Part shown: in pieces, positions 6,378 through 7,071 of the stretch
Numbering within the stretch: position 1 is the first letter of the stretch
Layout: each line of letters starts with the position of its first letter
NCBI GenBank assembly: GCA_025980355.1
Contig: JAICXR010000174.1
Location: 1 to 7,071 of the forward strand
From: Chloroflexota bacterium
GTDB taxonomy: Bacteria; Chloroflexota; UBA4733
DNA length: 7,071 bases
Direction of reading: 5' to 3'
Program-made: the position numbers and the translations under genes
The notes under the pieces: generated by a model
What the model was told of the DNA's origin: nothing
Database searches by the model: none
What the model saw: only the letters and a program-made list of their open reading frames with translations

Positions 6378-7071
6378 TCACGAAGGTTGGCCCCCCTGCT
6401 GGAACCGCGGCAGGTACGGGCGCTGGGCCGCCAGGAGTTCGTCGAGCACGGTGGTCGCCACCTCGACGCTCGGCGTGAGTGGATCGGCCAGCAGCGCCTG
6501 CAAGGCCAGTTCCCGGCTGCCGGCCAGGGCCGCCGCTACCGTGAGCTCGATCTGCTGCCAGCGACCGGAGAGCACCGCCGCGATGCCGTCAGGCAGTGGA
6601 CCGCTGGCGATGCCGTGCACGCCGCTGGCGTCGCAGTAGGCCGGCACCTCCACGATGGCGTCGGCGGGTAGGTTCGGCACCAGCCCCTGGTTGGGCAGGT
6701 TGGCGAACTGGACGGTGGGCTGCCCGCTGACGATGGCGCCGATGATCTCCACCGCCCGCTCGCCGCTGGGCGCGAACAACGGGTCGATCGGCTCCTCCCC
6801 GGCCGCCAATCGGCGCAAACGGGCGTCCTGCTCGCCCTTCAAGCGTAGCCGGTCGTCCCACGGCCACAGCTCCAGGCCGTAATCGCGGCCCTGGTGCGCC
6901 GCTTCCGTCAAGAAGTAAGGGAAGAACTCGGCCACGTGCCGGGCGGCGGGGGAGGGATAGAGGCCGAAGGCGTCGAAGACGAGGAAGCTGGCGCGGGCCC
7001 CCCGCGGGGGCGCCCCCCCCAAGGGGCGCCGGGGGGGGGGCGGGTTGGGGGGGGGGCCCCCCCGGCGCAGG
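6378..7071 (-). CDS. Glycoside hydrolase family 4 enzyme (alpha-glucosidase/galacturonidase type), C-terminal part
   Basis: The minus-strand frame is open from the window edge to TGA at 6380-6378. The reliable part begins near 6995 with SFLVFDAFGLYPSP and RHVAEFFPYFL. Further on come NLPNQGLVPNLPADAIVEVP, AYCDASGVHGIASGPLPDGI and AAVLSGRWQQIELTVAAAL. This is the C-terminal domain of GH4 enzymes, NAD- and divalent-metal-dependent glycosidases that cleave by oxidation and elimination. The NAD-binding Rossmann motif and the metal-binding Cys/His motif belong to the missing N-terminal half, so substrate class cannot be assigned. TTG at 7022 is not credible as a start, because family homology should continue upstream and the sequence beyond ~6996 is low-complexity G/C that may be erroneous. 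The gene is followed after 56 bp by the NagB-like gene on the same strand, implying a two-gene catabolic unit whose promoter is off the edge. Confidence 0.82.
   Translation of the reverse strand, partial: LRRGGPPPNPPPPRRPLGGAPPRGARASFLVFDAFGLYPSPAARHVAEFFPYFLTEAAHQGRDYGLELWPWDDRLRLKGEQDARLRRLAAGEEPIDPLFAPSGERAVEIIGAIVSGQPTVQFANLPNQGLVPNLPADAIVEVPAYCDASGVHGIASGPLPDGIAAVLSGRWQQIELTVAAALAGSRELALQALLADPLTPSVEVATTVLDELLAAQRPYLPRFQQGGQPS
6996..7071. other. Low-complexity G/C homopolymer sequence at window edge
   Basis: About 76 bases contain only a handful of A/T. They include G10 runs at 7031-7040 and 7047-7056, C7 at 7057-7063 and C8 at 7013-7020. There is a palindrome CCCCC-GC-GGGGG at 6999-7010 and a perfect inverted repeat GGCGCCCC/GGGGCGCC (7009-7016, 7023-7030; 6-nt loop). 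The GH4 frame crosses it without a stop but yields Pro/Gly runs unlike the family. It is most likely a sequencing or assembly artefact at a contig end. Confidence 0.65.

Noticed and set aside
6322..6381. GTG at 6381 as the start of the NagB-like gene
   Set aside because: The 4-bp overlap with the GH4 stop is tempting, but the extra 20 residues show no NagB-like character and ATG 6321 has the better Shine-Dalgarno. Kept only as an alternative.
1..7071. CRISPR arrays, tRNA/rRNA genes, insertion sequences, phage or defence genes
   Set aside because: No spaced direct repeats, tRNA-like cloverleaf, transposase motifs or terminal inverted repeats were seen on either strand.

Overview
The window is a roughly 70% GC bacterial segment with tightly packed genes. 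The best lineage clue is the secreted metallopeptidase at 3955-5241. Its N-terminal module (GDALQRT, GLLVWRKADNWTAFTDGY, LNTQRFAWE) is, from memory, a recurrent piece of exported proteins in Chloroflexota such as Thermomicrobia relatives. I therefore lean to Chloroflexota, by recall and not by a search.

Left block, + strand (1-3762): the 3' part of an extracellular solute-binding protein of a carbohydrate-type ABC importer is followed by two tandem TIM-barrel amidohydrolases (Amidohydro_2 type). The two are each 375 residues long and overlap by 4 bp (GTGA). The first keeps the expected acidic active-site residues. The second carries Gln and Asn where the first has Asp, so the pair looks like an active enzyme plus a diverged or pseudo-catalytic partner. 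No permease gene lies between the binding protein and the enzymes.

Middle block, + strand (3763-5266): a short intergenic stretch holds a good sigma70-like promoter (TTGACT-17-TATCCT) and a strong Shine-Dalgarno. These lead into an exported zinc metallopeptidase (HELGH plus downstream Glu) that most likely starts at a rare CTG codon. A GC-rich hairpin follows its stop codon.

Right block, - strand (5280-7071): this runs leftwards from the window edge. It holds the C-terminal part of a glycoside hydrolase family 4 enzyme, then a NagB-fold protein, then what looks like the orphan C-terminal tail of another solute-binding protein with no start codon. The NagB-like protein keeps the Asp/His catalytic core. 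By eye it has lost the phosphate-binding loop, the phosphate-binding Arg and Lys, and the Glu of the catalytic relay, so it is unlikely to be an ordinary glucosamine-6-phosphate deaminase.

Together the window looks like part of a sugar or sugar-derivative uptake and catabolism region: an importer binding protein, paired hydrolases, a GH4 glycosidase and an isomerase/deaminase-like enzyme. The unusual elements are the asymmetric amidohydrolase pair and the non-phosphate NagB-like enzyme. The last ~75 bases are extreme G/C homopolymer sequence and probably an assembly-edge artefact.
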